Assembly (NCBI GenBank): GCA_903854305.1
Contig: CAINWC010000022.1
Location: forward strand, 1-8,174
Direction of reading: 5' to 3'
DNA: 8,174 bases
Source of the DNA: an uncultured Pseudomonadota bacterium
Lineage (GTDB): Bacteria > Pseudomonadota > Gammaproteobacteria > Burkholderiales > Methylophilaceae
Shown: positions 1 through 5,474 of the stretch, piece after piece
Layout: every line of letters starts with the position of its first letter
Position numbering within the stretch: position 1 is the first letter of the stretch
Notes under the pieces: generated by a model
What the model saw: only the letters and a program-made list of their open reading frames with translations
What the model was told of the DNA's origin: nothing
The model's database searches: none
Translations under genes and position numbers: made by a program

Positions 1-94
1 AACCACTGCTAAAAATCAAATAAAGGAGAAAAGTATCGACCTATCTTGACCGCACCTATACAATTTAAACGCGTAATATTATTTCATGCGCAAC

Positions 95-143
95 TGGTCA
101 CGATGCGCCAGAATGGTTGGTCACGATAGCCAGAATACGCACA
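95..143. repeat. Short direct repeats resembling an IS21-family terminus
   Basis: Two near-identical units, TGGTCACGAT-GCGCCAGAAT (95-114) and TGGTCACGAT-AGCCAGAAT (118-136), lie 23 bases apart and are followed by ACGCACA, ending in CA at about 143. From memory, ends of IS21-family elements carry several short repeats of the kind GGTCACGAT..CC.GAATACGCA and finish in CA, which this matches closely. If so, the element body would lie to the left, outside the window, or has been lost. No transposase (istA/istB) reading frame is visible in positions 1-95, so this is an end or a scar only. Confidence 0.4.
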
Positions 144-185
144 ATCACAAATAGCATCCCTGTTTTGTACGAAGCTTATTCTAGC

Positions 186-214
186 TTGCCGCATACGGCA
201 TAGACTGGCAAAAT
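186..214 (+). promoter_or_regulatory. Weak candidate promoter for the lysozyme-inhibitor-like lipoprotein
   Basis: TTGCCG (186-191) and CAAAAT (209-214) are 17 bases apart, each matching four of six sigma-70 consensus positions. A small inverted repeat, TGCCG-CATA-CGGCA (187-200), overlaps the -35 hexamer and could be an operator or chance. The start codon follows about 40 bases downstream. Nothing else in positions 144-256 looks like a gene. Confidence 0.25.
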
Positions 215-256
215 AAGGCTATTCAACTTTAGTTTAAATCAAATAGGCACTCAATT

Positions 257-622
257 ATGACCGTTAAATTTAATAAAATTCTTGTCACAGCAAGCTTAAT
301 TGCACTACTTCCAGCATGTAGCTCCATTAGCCTTTCTAACCCGTTCGGATCAGGCTCAAAAGAACAATCACGAACACCACAAAATGCTACAGCCTATGTA
401 TGTGAGGGCAATAAGCGGTTTTATGTGCGCATGCAAAATAACGGTAACGATGCCTGGCTTATTTACCCTGACCATGAAGTGAATCTAACGAAAACAAGCG
501 ATAGCAGCAATCGATATACCAGTGGTGTGATTTCGCTAGTGATTAACGGCGCTGAAACCACATTAAACGATGGTGAAAAAATCGCATATACCGCTTGTAA
601 AGCGCAAGTTAAAACGAATTAA
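257..622 (+). CDS. MliC-like lipoprotein, putative C-type lysozyme inhibitor
   Basis: This is a predicted outer-membrane lipoprotein of 121 aa. The N-terminus has basic residues, a hydrophobic stretch and a lipobox Leu18-Pro19-Ala20-Cys21; Ser at +2 fits outer-membrane sorting. After a low-complexity Ser/Gly linker (22-45), residues 47-118 resemble the MliC/PliC fold (PF09864): YVCEGNKRFYV at the start, an RYTSG segment, and Cys49 and Cys114 placed to form the usual disulfide. MliC proteins bind and inhibit C-type lysozyme, protecting the cell wall. In E. coli MliC the binding loop reads SKGDEA with an invariant Lys; the matching segment here is INGAET, so Asn97 seems to replace Lys. Inhibitory activity is therefore uncertain. 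Length is typical. The Shine-Dalgarno sequence is weak (AGGC near 245-248). It appears to be a single-gene unit. Confidence 0.75.
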   Translation: MTVKFNKILVTASLIALLPACSSISLSNPFGSGSKEQSRTPQNATAYVCEGNKRFYVRMQNNGNDAWLIYPDHEVNLTKTSDSSNRYTSGVISLVINGAETTLNDGEKIAYTACKAQVKTN

Positions 623-691
623 ACGAAATATTTTTTATATTATCAACAGACGTTTTCATCATGTCGCCTTTTCAAAAAATTACTTCATACA

Positions 692-723
692 AGCAGTAAG
701 CTCTTGAAAAAGAGCTGGATGCT
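692..723 (+). other. Stem-loop with GAAA tetraloop
   Basis: A perfect 7-bp stem AGCTCTT/AAGAGCT (699-705 and 710-716) encloses GAAA, a GNRA-type tetraloop. It extends outward through a symmetric 3x3 internal loop (GTA/GGA) to a 4-bp stem AGCA/TGCT (692-695 and 720-723). There is no T-run on either side, so it is not a standard intrinsic terminator, though it could mark the 3' end of the upstream lipoprotein transcript. A competing explanation is a decayed coding stretch: frame 661-771 reads as plausible protein apart from one TAA at 697-699. Confidence 0.4.
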
Positions 724-783
724 ATTGAAAGTAAACAGTATTTAACATTTTTTAAAGTTAACTTCAGGTAGCCTTTAAGTATT

Positions 784-1148
784 ATGAACAATAATGTCAA
801 AGAAAATGGTGGTCTCGCACTCAATGCCCCAAACTGGATGGCCAAACTGTCGGTGGATGGCCCTGTATGGCAAGACAAGCTATTTTCCACTTTTGCGCTT
901 TACGCAACAGACCCTTCGTCGCAGCTATTGGGCTCCCCTTCTCACCCGTTGTTTCATATAACAGTACGACCGTTATCTCAAACCTTATCTTTACCGCCAA
1001 TCACTGGTTACCTAGCGTTGACCTGCAGCTCAGTACCAACAACTTGCTCAACCACAATGACACCATGCCTGATAGCGATGACAGGCCAGTAGCAAATATG
1101 CCAATTTATAGCCGTAACGCTTCAATAAGCATGCGCTATGAATTTTAG
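784..1148 (+). pseudogene. C-terminal fragment of a TonB-dependent outer-membrane receptor, frameshifted
   Basis: Two overlapping frames together read like the last ~120 residues of a TonB-dependent receptor beta-barrel. From 784 the first frame gives GGLALNAPNWMAKLSVDGPVW, the usual strand-turn-strand pattern of such barrels. At about 930-945 the match passes to another frame, giving VVSYNSTTVISNLIF, then VDLQLSTNNLLN (the NL.D-type motif of these receptors) and a terminal SISMRYEF with the C-terminal Phe typical of outer-membrane proteins, ending at TAG 1146-1148. A stop (769-771) lies just upstream in the first frame, and no plug domain, signal peptide or TonB box is present. This is therefore a 5'-deleted and frameshifted remnant. 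The exact frameshift base cannot be fixed by eye. The following yfiR-like gene starts inside its last codons. Confidence 0.75.
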
Positions 1149-1683
1149 ACTGACGCAATGGCCAATGGCTGGACGCTTGTTGTCAGCATTGTCGTGCCTG
1201 TTATTACTGTTAGCATCATTCGATATACAGGCTGCTGCAGGCATTGAGGAAGTGAAGCTTAAAGCAGCATTTATTTACAATTTCACCCTGTTTACGACTT
1301 GGCCGCAAGCTAGAAGGAGTTTGAATTTATGTGTGATGGGGGAGGATGGTTACATTGAGGCACTCAGTAAGTACGATGGGCGCAAGGTACTCAATGCTAC
1401 GTTTCATGTGCAGAAACTTAGCTCGGCGGATAACGTACATGCTTGTGAGGTGCTGTTTCTAGACCATAGCCAATCTACCCGTATCGATCAGATTCGCAAG
1501 GCGCTGAAAGGATTCCCAGTGCTGACTGTGGCAGAGTCTGGGATTTCAGACCCCTCTGCAGTGATGATTCTACTTGTGCGTGACAATAATCGAGTAAGCT
1601 TTGAAATCAATCAAAATGTTGCAACAAATGCAGGGCTCGTGCTGAGTGACAAACTGCTGAAGCTGGCACGCAAAGTGAATTAA
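1138..1683 (+). CDS. YfiR/DUF4154 family periplasmic protein
   Basis: A 181-aa protein with an N-terminal signal peptide (hydrophobic core about residues 14-29, probable cleavage near Ala32-Ala34). The mature part matches the YfiR family (PF13689): VKLKAAFIYNFTLFTTWP (39-56), LCVMG (64-68), GFPVLTVAESG (125-135), VSFEIN (153-158) and AGLVLSDKLLKLA (165-177). In Pseudomonas aeruginosa YfiR is a periplasmic repressor of the diguanylate cyclase YfiN. Cys65 and Cys103 probably match its first disulfide; the second pair is absent. The usual GG of the GFA..GGM segment is replaced by Ser140-Ala141. The ATG overlaps the upstream receptor stop by 11 bases, suggesting former translational coupling; ATG 1165 is an alternative start. 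Both neighbours are broken, so this intact gene may be an orphan. A helix-rich regulatory role in c-di-GMP signalling is inference only. Confidence 0.85.
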   Translation: MNFRLTQWPMAGRLLSALSCLLLLLASFDIQAAAGIEEVKLKAAFIYNFTLFTTWPQARRSLNLCVMGEDGYIEALSKYDGRKVLNATFHVQKLSSADNVHACEVLFLDHSQSTRIDQIRKALKGFPVLTVAESGISDPSAVMILLVRDNNRVSFEINQNVATNAGLVLSDKLLKLARKVN

Positions 1684-1690
1684 TATTCTC

Positions 1691-1989
1691 ATGAAATTTC
1701 CGCCATCATTTAACCTGCGGCACTTCAATTGCTAAGGAAATTACTCAGCGTGGCAACTACGCCTGCGTGTACCCTCCGGCACTAAAGATGAAGTGGGTAA
1801 AATGGTTGCCGCTTAATTATGATGCCATCTGAAATCGAACGGTGCGATCAAGAGTTGCTGGTCGCCACAGTCGCTTTTGAATCCCAAGAAGGGATATTAG
1901 TCACAAATGCCAATCAAGTGATTCTCCGAGCGAATAGCTCCTCACAGGTTACAGGGTATAGCGCAAAACGGGCCGACATCGCCATGTAA
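1691..1989 (+). pseudogene. Decayed membrane sensor remnant with HAMP and PAS segments
   Basis: Three pieces in different frames read like parts of one sensor protein. First, ATG 1691 opens MKFPPSFNLRHFNC and stops at 1733-1735; this resembles the cytoplasmic start of a membrane sensor. Second, EITQRGNYA (1737-1763) followed, after a one-base frame change, by LRVPSGTKDEVGKMVAA (1763-1813) matches the second half of a HAMP domain (GDYSLRV...TKDEVG). Third, 1819-1989 encodes 56 residues including LLVATVAFESQEGILVTNAN and VILRANSSSQVTGYSAK, the start of a PAS domain. The transmembrane and periplasmic region is deleted, and no GGDEF, EAL or kinase domain follows. Such a protein (diguanylate cyclase or kinase) would be the natural partner of the YfiR protein just upstream. 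It is a pseudogene beyond reasonable doubt; its output domain is unknown. Confidence 0.7.
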
Positions 1990-2163
1990 CAGGTCAAAAG
2001 GGTTAAGCGCAATAGTCTGTAGCTTTTGGACCCAGACATTTAGTCCATAAAGTCGATAGCTTACTTTCCTCTATAGTGGTTTTAATAGTCCAACCCATGC
2101 CTTTATTTAGCGCTTGCTAACAGGTAAAAATTGGCGTAATTTAACATTTCAAGATGTATTACT
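1990..2163. other. Non-coding stretch, possible weak promoter
   Basis: I see no continuation of the PAS remnant and no other gene here. TTGCTA (2114-2119) and TAATTT (2137-2142), 17 bases apart, could be a weak promoter for the small zinc-ribbon gene, but the -10 match is poor. Confidence 0.25.
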
Positions 2164-2175
2164 ATGGAGTTAGCC

Positions 2176-2394
2176 ATGGATAATAAATACGGATTAGGCG
2201 GCACAAAAGTTGCCACAGGGCATCACGAAACGCATCATAAAATGGCGGCAATTCATGCGACCCATTGTAAATTTTGCGGAAGTGCTAATTTAGCCTTAAG
2301 CCCAACGATGCACGATCATCGCTGTGCAGATTGCGGAGAATGGCAGAGTGATATTCCACAAGGCTACTCAACAGGTAGAAGTAGCGATTATTAA
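2176..2394 (+). CDS. Small His-rich zinc-ribbon protein, function unknown
   Basis: A 72-aa protein that I do not recognise by name. ATG 2176 is chosen over the upstream in-frame ATG 2164 because GGAG (2166-2169) sits six bases before 2176 and would overlap the earlier ATG. The N-terminal half is histidine-rich (His16, 17, 20, 21, 27, 30, in GHHETHHKM..H..H). The C-terminal half has two CxxC knuckles, Cys31-Cys34 (CKFCG) and Cys50-Cys53 (CADCG), separated by 15 residues with His46 and His48, which fits a zinc-ribbon or rubredoxin-like metal site. There is no signal peptide or membrane segment, so it is probably cytoplasmic. The tail (QGYSTGRSSDY) is polar and probably disordered. It may bind metal or nucleic acid; neither can be shown from sequence. 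It stands alone between the decayed operon and gnd. Confidence 0.7.
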   Translation: MDNKYGLGGTKVATGHHETHHKMAAIHATHCKFCGSANLALSPTMHDHRCADCGEWQSDIPQGYSTGRSSDY

Positions 2395-2536
2395 TCTAGT
2401 GACTTACTTTCACTTAGGCGTAATACCAAGAAAATGGTCAATTTTCATGCGCTTTGCATGAGTCACTAAATCCATTAGTCATGATTTTTGTGAATAATTG
2501 ATTAAGAAACAAAAAAACATTTAATCTAAATCAATA

Positions 2537-2569
2537 TTTAACGATTTAAACCGTTAAAAGTTCTATAAT
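2537..2569 (+). promoter_or_regulatory. gnd promoter with palindromic candidate operator
   Basis: A perfect TATAAT (2564-2569) lies about 50 bases before the gnd start. No good -35 hexamer sits at the right distance. That position is instead occupied by a 22-bp imperfect palindrome (2537-2558), with arms TTTAACG and CGTTAAA around a central TTTAAA and only one mismatched pair. A poor -35 overlapped by a palindrome is what a regulator-controlled promoter would look like. The palindrome does not match the HexR site as I remember it, and I cannot name the regulator. Confidence 0.5.
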
Positions 2570-2620
2570 CTTGCCTACAAAACTACCCTTTCCATTAAAC
2601 AACTCCAAAAGAGAAGATAA

Positions 2621-4132
2621 ATGTCTAATACAAATGCTGATATTGGCCTAGTTGGCCTAGCCGTTATGGGGCAAAATTTAGCCCTCAATATTGCCGATCA
2701 CGGCTACACCATTGCGGTCTATAACCGCGACTCTAAGAAAATGGTGAATTTCATTGAAGAATGCAAAAAAAATGAGCCTTCACACGAGCGTGTTGTTGGA
2801 CATGCTGATTTAGCCTCATTTGTATTGAGTATTAAACGTCCGCGTAAAATCATTTTGCTGGTAAAAGCGGGGAGCGCAACTGATGTAACGATTAACGCGT
2901 TATTACCATATCTAGAGCAAGGCGACATCATTATTGATGGTGGCAACTCATTGTGGACAGATACTATTCGTCGTGAAAAAGAACTCGCTGTTAAAGGCAT
3001 TGATTTCATCGGCTCTGGCGTTTCAGGTGGTGAAACTGGCGCACGTTTCGGCCCTTCATTGATGCCATCAGGCACACGTAAAGCGTGGGCGAGTTTAGAG
3101 CCAATTTGGCGCGACATCGCGGCTAAAGTGGATGCTGTAACAGGCGAACCAATGGAAGGTGGCAAACCAGGCAAACCAGTAGTTGGCGGTTTCTCATGCG
3201 CTGAATACATCGGCCCAGACGGTGCTGGTCACTATGTGAAAATGGTGCACAACGGCATTGAATATATCGACATGCAATTGATTTGCGAAGCGTACTGGTT
3301 GATGAAAAATCTGCTTGGTATGCAAGCTGATGAAATTGGTAAAGTATTTGAAGAGTGGAATAAGGGCGAGTTATCAAGCTTCCTGATTGAAATCACAGCG
3401 GACATTCTGCAACAAAAAGACCCAATGGGCCCTGGTTTCTTGGTCGACAAGATTCTAGATACTGCAGGTCAAAAAGGTACCGGCCAATGGACTGCGGCGA
3501 ATGCACTTGAGTTAGGTGCGCCAGCAAACGCAATTGCTGCCGCTGTTTATGCACGTGCACTTTCAAGCTTAAAAGAAGAACGTGTTGAAGCTAGCAAAAT
3601 CTTAAAAGGCCCAACGATTAAAGTTGAAGGTGATAAAAAAGCGATTATTGAAGCGATTAAAAATGCTTTATATTGCTCAAAAATATGCGCTTATGCCCAA
3701 GGCTTCCAATTGATTGATAAAGCACAAGTGGCTTACAACTGGAAGTTGAACTTCGGTGAGATCGCACAAATCTGGCGCGGCGGTTGTATCATTCGCGCAC
3801 GTTTCTTGCAAAAAATCACTGATGCTTACGCATTGAACTCACGCTTGAAAAACTTGATGTTAGATCCATACTTCACCCAAGCCATGAACGATGGTCAAGA
3901 AGGTTGGCGAAAAGTGATTGCTTTAGCAGTCACTAACGGTATTCCTGCACAAGGTTTTGCAGCTGCGATGGCTTATTATGATGGTTACCGTAGCGCGGTG
4001 TTGCCAGCTAACTTGCTACAAGGTCAACGTGACTACTTTGGCGCACACACTTATGAGCGTACTGACAAGCCACGTGGTCAGTTCTACCACTTGGATTGGC
4101 CAGAAGCGGGTCGTCCACAGTTAGAGATTTAA
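2621..4132 (+). CDS. gnd: 6-phosphogluconate dehydrogenase, decarboxylating
   Basis: Oxidises and decarboxylates 6-phosphogluconate to ribulose 5-phosphate and CO2 with NAD(P)+ in the cytoplasm. The Rossmann fingerprint is [12 protein letters not shown] (12-23), with Asn35-Arg36 after the second strand, as in NADP-preferring enzymes. DGGNS (106-110) and [20 protein letters not shown] (132-151) line the substrate site. The catalytic pair is Lys207 and Glu214 in [12 protein letters not shown]. The all-helical C-domain ends with [14 protein letters not shown], whose Arg470 and His476 contact substrate from the partner subunit. At 503 aa it is longer than E. coli Gnd (468); most of the excess is a Gly/Pro-rich insert at about 177-194, just before the catalytic segment. 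AAGAGAAG precedes ATG by a few bases. In methylotrophs with the ribulose monophosphate cycle this enzyme oxidises formaldehyde carbon to CO2; that role here depends on the uncertain taxonomy. Confidence 0.96.
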   Translation: MSNTNADIGLVGLAVMGQNLALNIADHGYTIAVYNRDSKKMVNFIEECKKNEPSHERVVGHADLASFVLSIKRPRKIILLVKAGSATDVTINALLPYLEQGDIIIDGGNSLWTDTIRREKELAVKGIDFIGSGVSGGETGARFGPSLMPSGTRKAWASLEPIWRDIAAKVDAVTGEPMEGGKPGKPVVGGFSCAEYIGPDGAGHYVKMVHNGIEYIDMQLICEAYWLMKNLLGMQADEIGKVFEEWNKGELSSFLIEITADILQQKDPMGPGFLVDKILDTAGQKGTGQWTAANALELGAPANAIAAAVYARALSSLKEERVEASKILKGPTIKVEGDKKAIIEAIKNALYCSKICAYAQGFQLIDKAQVAYNWKLNFGEIAQIWRGGCIIRARFLQKITDAYALNSRLKNLMLDPYFTQAMNDGQEGWRKVIALAVTNGIPAQGFAAAMAYYDGYRSAVLPANLLQGQRDYFGAHTYERTDKPRGQFYHLDWPEAGRPQLEI

Positions 4133-4158
4133 TTTACGTTCTCAGGTAACTTAAAACG

Positions 4159-4186
4159 AAAAAGGGCAGAATTTCTGCCCTTTTTT
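4159..4186. terminator. Bidirectional intrinsic terminator
   Basis: Stem GGGCAG/CTGCCC (4164-4169 and 4175-4180) with loop AATTT, flanked by A5 on the left and T6 on the right. It can therefore end transcription on both strands: gnd from the left and the convergent dienelactone-hydrolase gene from the right, which stops at 4216. Confidence 0.9.
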
Positions 4187-4215
4187 ATTGCACAGGATTT
4201 TTCGTTTCTTATCAG

Positions 4216-4965
4216 CTAAAGTGTTCTGCTAAACAAATTCAGCGCAAGCTGATAACACAACAACGCTGTTTGCGCATCATAACGCTCATCACCATCTCGC
4301 ATAAAAGCATGCTGCGCATTAAATTCATGCCAGGTAAATGTGAGGTTTGCATCAGTCATTTTTGTATGCACTTGCACACGGCCTGCGGTTGGAATGTGCG
4401 TGTCTTGCTTGCCCCAAATCATTAACATTTCGCCAGAAATATCGTTTAGGCGCTCCATGCTGTGTTGGCTAGGTTTATTGGGAATAGTCAGTGCGTGAAG
4501 GTCCGTCGCATAAAAGCAAGCGGTGCCTTTTATTTCAGGCTGTAATGCGGCGCGAAAAGCCAAGTGACCGCCTATACAAAAGCCCATGGCACCAATATTG
4601 CCGTTATACCAAGCCTGTTGCTTAACAAAGTCTATCATCGCAGCATTATCGGTATCGTAACCTTGTACATCCTTAGCCGCTTTGTCAGCGTTGCCTTTAT
4701 CACGCCCTGCATCGTCATAACCCAATATCGTACCAATCGGGTTCAGTTCATGGAATACTTCAGGCACCAACACCACGTAACCATGACTCGCCATAATTTT
4801 AGCGGCACTTTCAATGGGGCCTGTTTGCTGGAAAATCTCTGAATAAAACAGAATGACAGGAAACTTGGCTTCGCCGTCGGCCTTACCGTCAACTGGTCGG
4901 TGGATATAAGTACGCATCACGCCAGTAGGGGTGTTGATATCTGCAATTTGGCTTTGAACTCTCAT
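4216..4965 (-). CDS. Dienelactone hydrolase family alpha/beta-hydrolase
   Basis: A cytoplasmic alpha/beta-hydrolase of 249 aa, the usual length for the dienelactone hydrolase family (PF01738), with no signal peptide. The catalytic triad is visible: nucleophile Cys130 in MGFCIGGH, Asp188 in WGKQDTHIP, and His219 in NAQHAFMRD. Glu43 in YSEIFQ corresponds to the glutamate that contacts the nucleophile in true dienelactone hydrolases. Family members open lactones in chloroaromatic breakdown, but many are general esterases or have unknown substrates. With no aromatic-degradation genes nearby, no substrate can be named. The gene converges with gnd and diverges from thiS. On its own strand GAAGGT (plus-strand 4977-4982) lies about 11 bases before ATG, a rather long spacing, and a TATACT -10-like box (plus-strand 4988-4993) lies just beyond, without a clear -35. 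Confidence 0.9.
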   Translation of the reverse strand: MRVQSQIADINTPTGVMRTYIHRPVDGKADGEAKFPVILFYSEIFQQTGPIESAAKIMASHGYVVLVPEVFHELNPIGTILGYDDAGRDKGNADKAAKDVQGYDTDNAAMIDFVKQQAWYNGNIGAMGFCIGGHLAFRAALQPEIKGTACFYATDLHALTIPNKPSQHSMERLNDISGEMLMIWGKQDTHIPTAGRVQVHTKMTDANLTFTWHEFNAQHAFMRDGDERYDAQTALLCYQLALNLFSRTL

Positions 4966-5052
4966 GGCTTATTTTTACCTTCAAAATAGTATATAAATGA
5001 TCTTCAACCACATTGTACAACGGTGCCCATCGTTTTGGGATGAGCGGCTATA

Positions 5053-5096
5053 CTGCCGGCAGCGGAAATCAGTGCAATGCATCTATATTGATTTCC
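5053..5096. repeat. Two adjacent inverted repeats upstream of thiS
   Basis: A 10-bp palindrome CTGCCGGCAG (5053-5062) is followed at once by arms GGAAATCA (5064-5071) and TGATTTCC (5089-5096) around a 17-base spacer. They lie in the divergent intergenic region between the hydrolase gene and thiS, before the likely thiS promoter. They could be operator sites or an RNA hairpin; neither arm pair is followed by a T-run. Confidence 0.4.
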
Positions 5097-5127
5097 TGAC
5101 GCCTGCTATAAATAAACTAGATAAGGT

Positions 5128-5157
5128 TTGCTAAGCGCACTACTATTTTCGTAAAAT
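5128..5157 (+). promoter_or_regulatory. Candidate promoter for thiS-thiG-apaG(-mltA)
   Basis: TTGCTA (5128-5133) and TAAAAT (5152-5157) are 18 bases apart, matching four and five of six sigma-70 positions. Transcription would begin some 18 bases before the thiS start, leaving a very short leader. TATAAA (5107-5112) is an alternative -10 without a good -35. No TPP-riboswitch motifs lie between either site and thiS. Confidence 0.45.
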
Positions 5158-5181
5158 GATGTTTTAAATGTATTTATTTAT

Positions 5182-5388
5182 ATGATGCAACTTACGATTA
5201 ACGGTAAACCACGAAGTTTCGATCCAGCCAGTTTCAGCGTGGCGCATTTAGTCAGTACGCTTGCCTTAGAAGGCAAACGACTCGCGATTGAATGTAATGG
5301 CGAAATTGTGCCACGTAGCCAGTTTACTGAAAGACAACTAAAAGATGGTGATAAGCTTGAAATTGTAGGCGCCGTAGGTGGCGGATAG
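5182..5388 (+). CDS. thiS: ThiS, sulfur-carrier protein for thiazole synthesis
   Basis: A 68-aa ubiquitin-fold sulfur carrier. ThiF-type enzymes adenylate its C-terminal glycine, which then becomes a thiocarboxylate delivering sulfur to ThiG. Visible family marks are the N-terminal MQLTINGKP strand, the central LAIECNGEIVPRSQF (compare INQQIVPREQW in E. coli), GDKLEIVGAVGGG and the obligatory terminal Gly-Gly. Two ATGs (5182 and 5185) are adjacent; the second gives the more usual N-terminus. No clear Shine-Dalgarno sequence is present; the leader is AT-rich. thiG follows after 83 bases, consistent with one transcript. thiF and the cysteine desulfurase are not in the window. Confidence 0.95.
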   Translation: MMQLTINGKPRSFDPASFSVAHLVSTLALEGKRLAIECNGEIVPRSQFTERQLKDGDKLEIVGAVGGG

Positions 5389-5455
5389 TGAGTGTGTATC
5401 AGTGACCAAAAAATGTTTCAAAGAGCCTATTCTAAACACCTTGTCGAAGTAATGC

Positions 5456-5474
5456 AGAAGGATAAAAAAAGTTG
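5456..5474 (+). promoter_or_regulatory. Ribosome binding site that fixes the TTG start of thiG
   Basis: AGAAGGA (5456-5462) is a strong Shine-Dalgarno sequence nine bases before TTG 5472. A TAA at 5463-5465 is in frame just upstream, so no earlier start is possible, and the next residues already match the ThiG N-terminus. TTG is therefore the best-supported start. Confidence 0.8.

Noticed and set aside
672..890. Minus-strand frame of 72 codons
   Set aside because: It is antisense to the hairpin and the receptor remnant; the predicted peptide has no recognisable features.
2446..2460. CATGC-GCTTT-GCATG inverted repeat downstream of the zinc-ribbon gene
   Set aside because: Only 5 bp of stem and no T-run; not convincing as a terminator or operator.
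2719..3450. Long open frames on the minus strand inside gnd
   Set aside because: They lie wholly inside a clear gnd gene, have no ribosome sites or recognisable motifs, and are typical antisense shadows of its codon pattern.
4966..5181. TPP riboswitch before thiS
   Set aside because: No CTGAGA or ACCTGATC-type boxes are visible, and the best promoter candidate leaves too short a leader.
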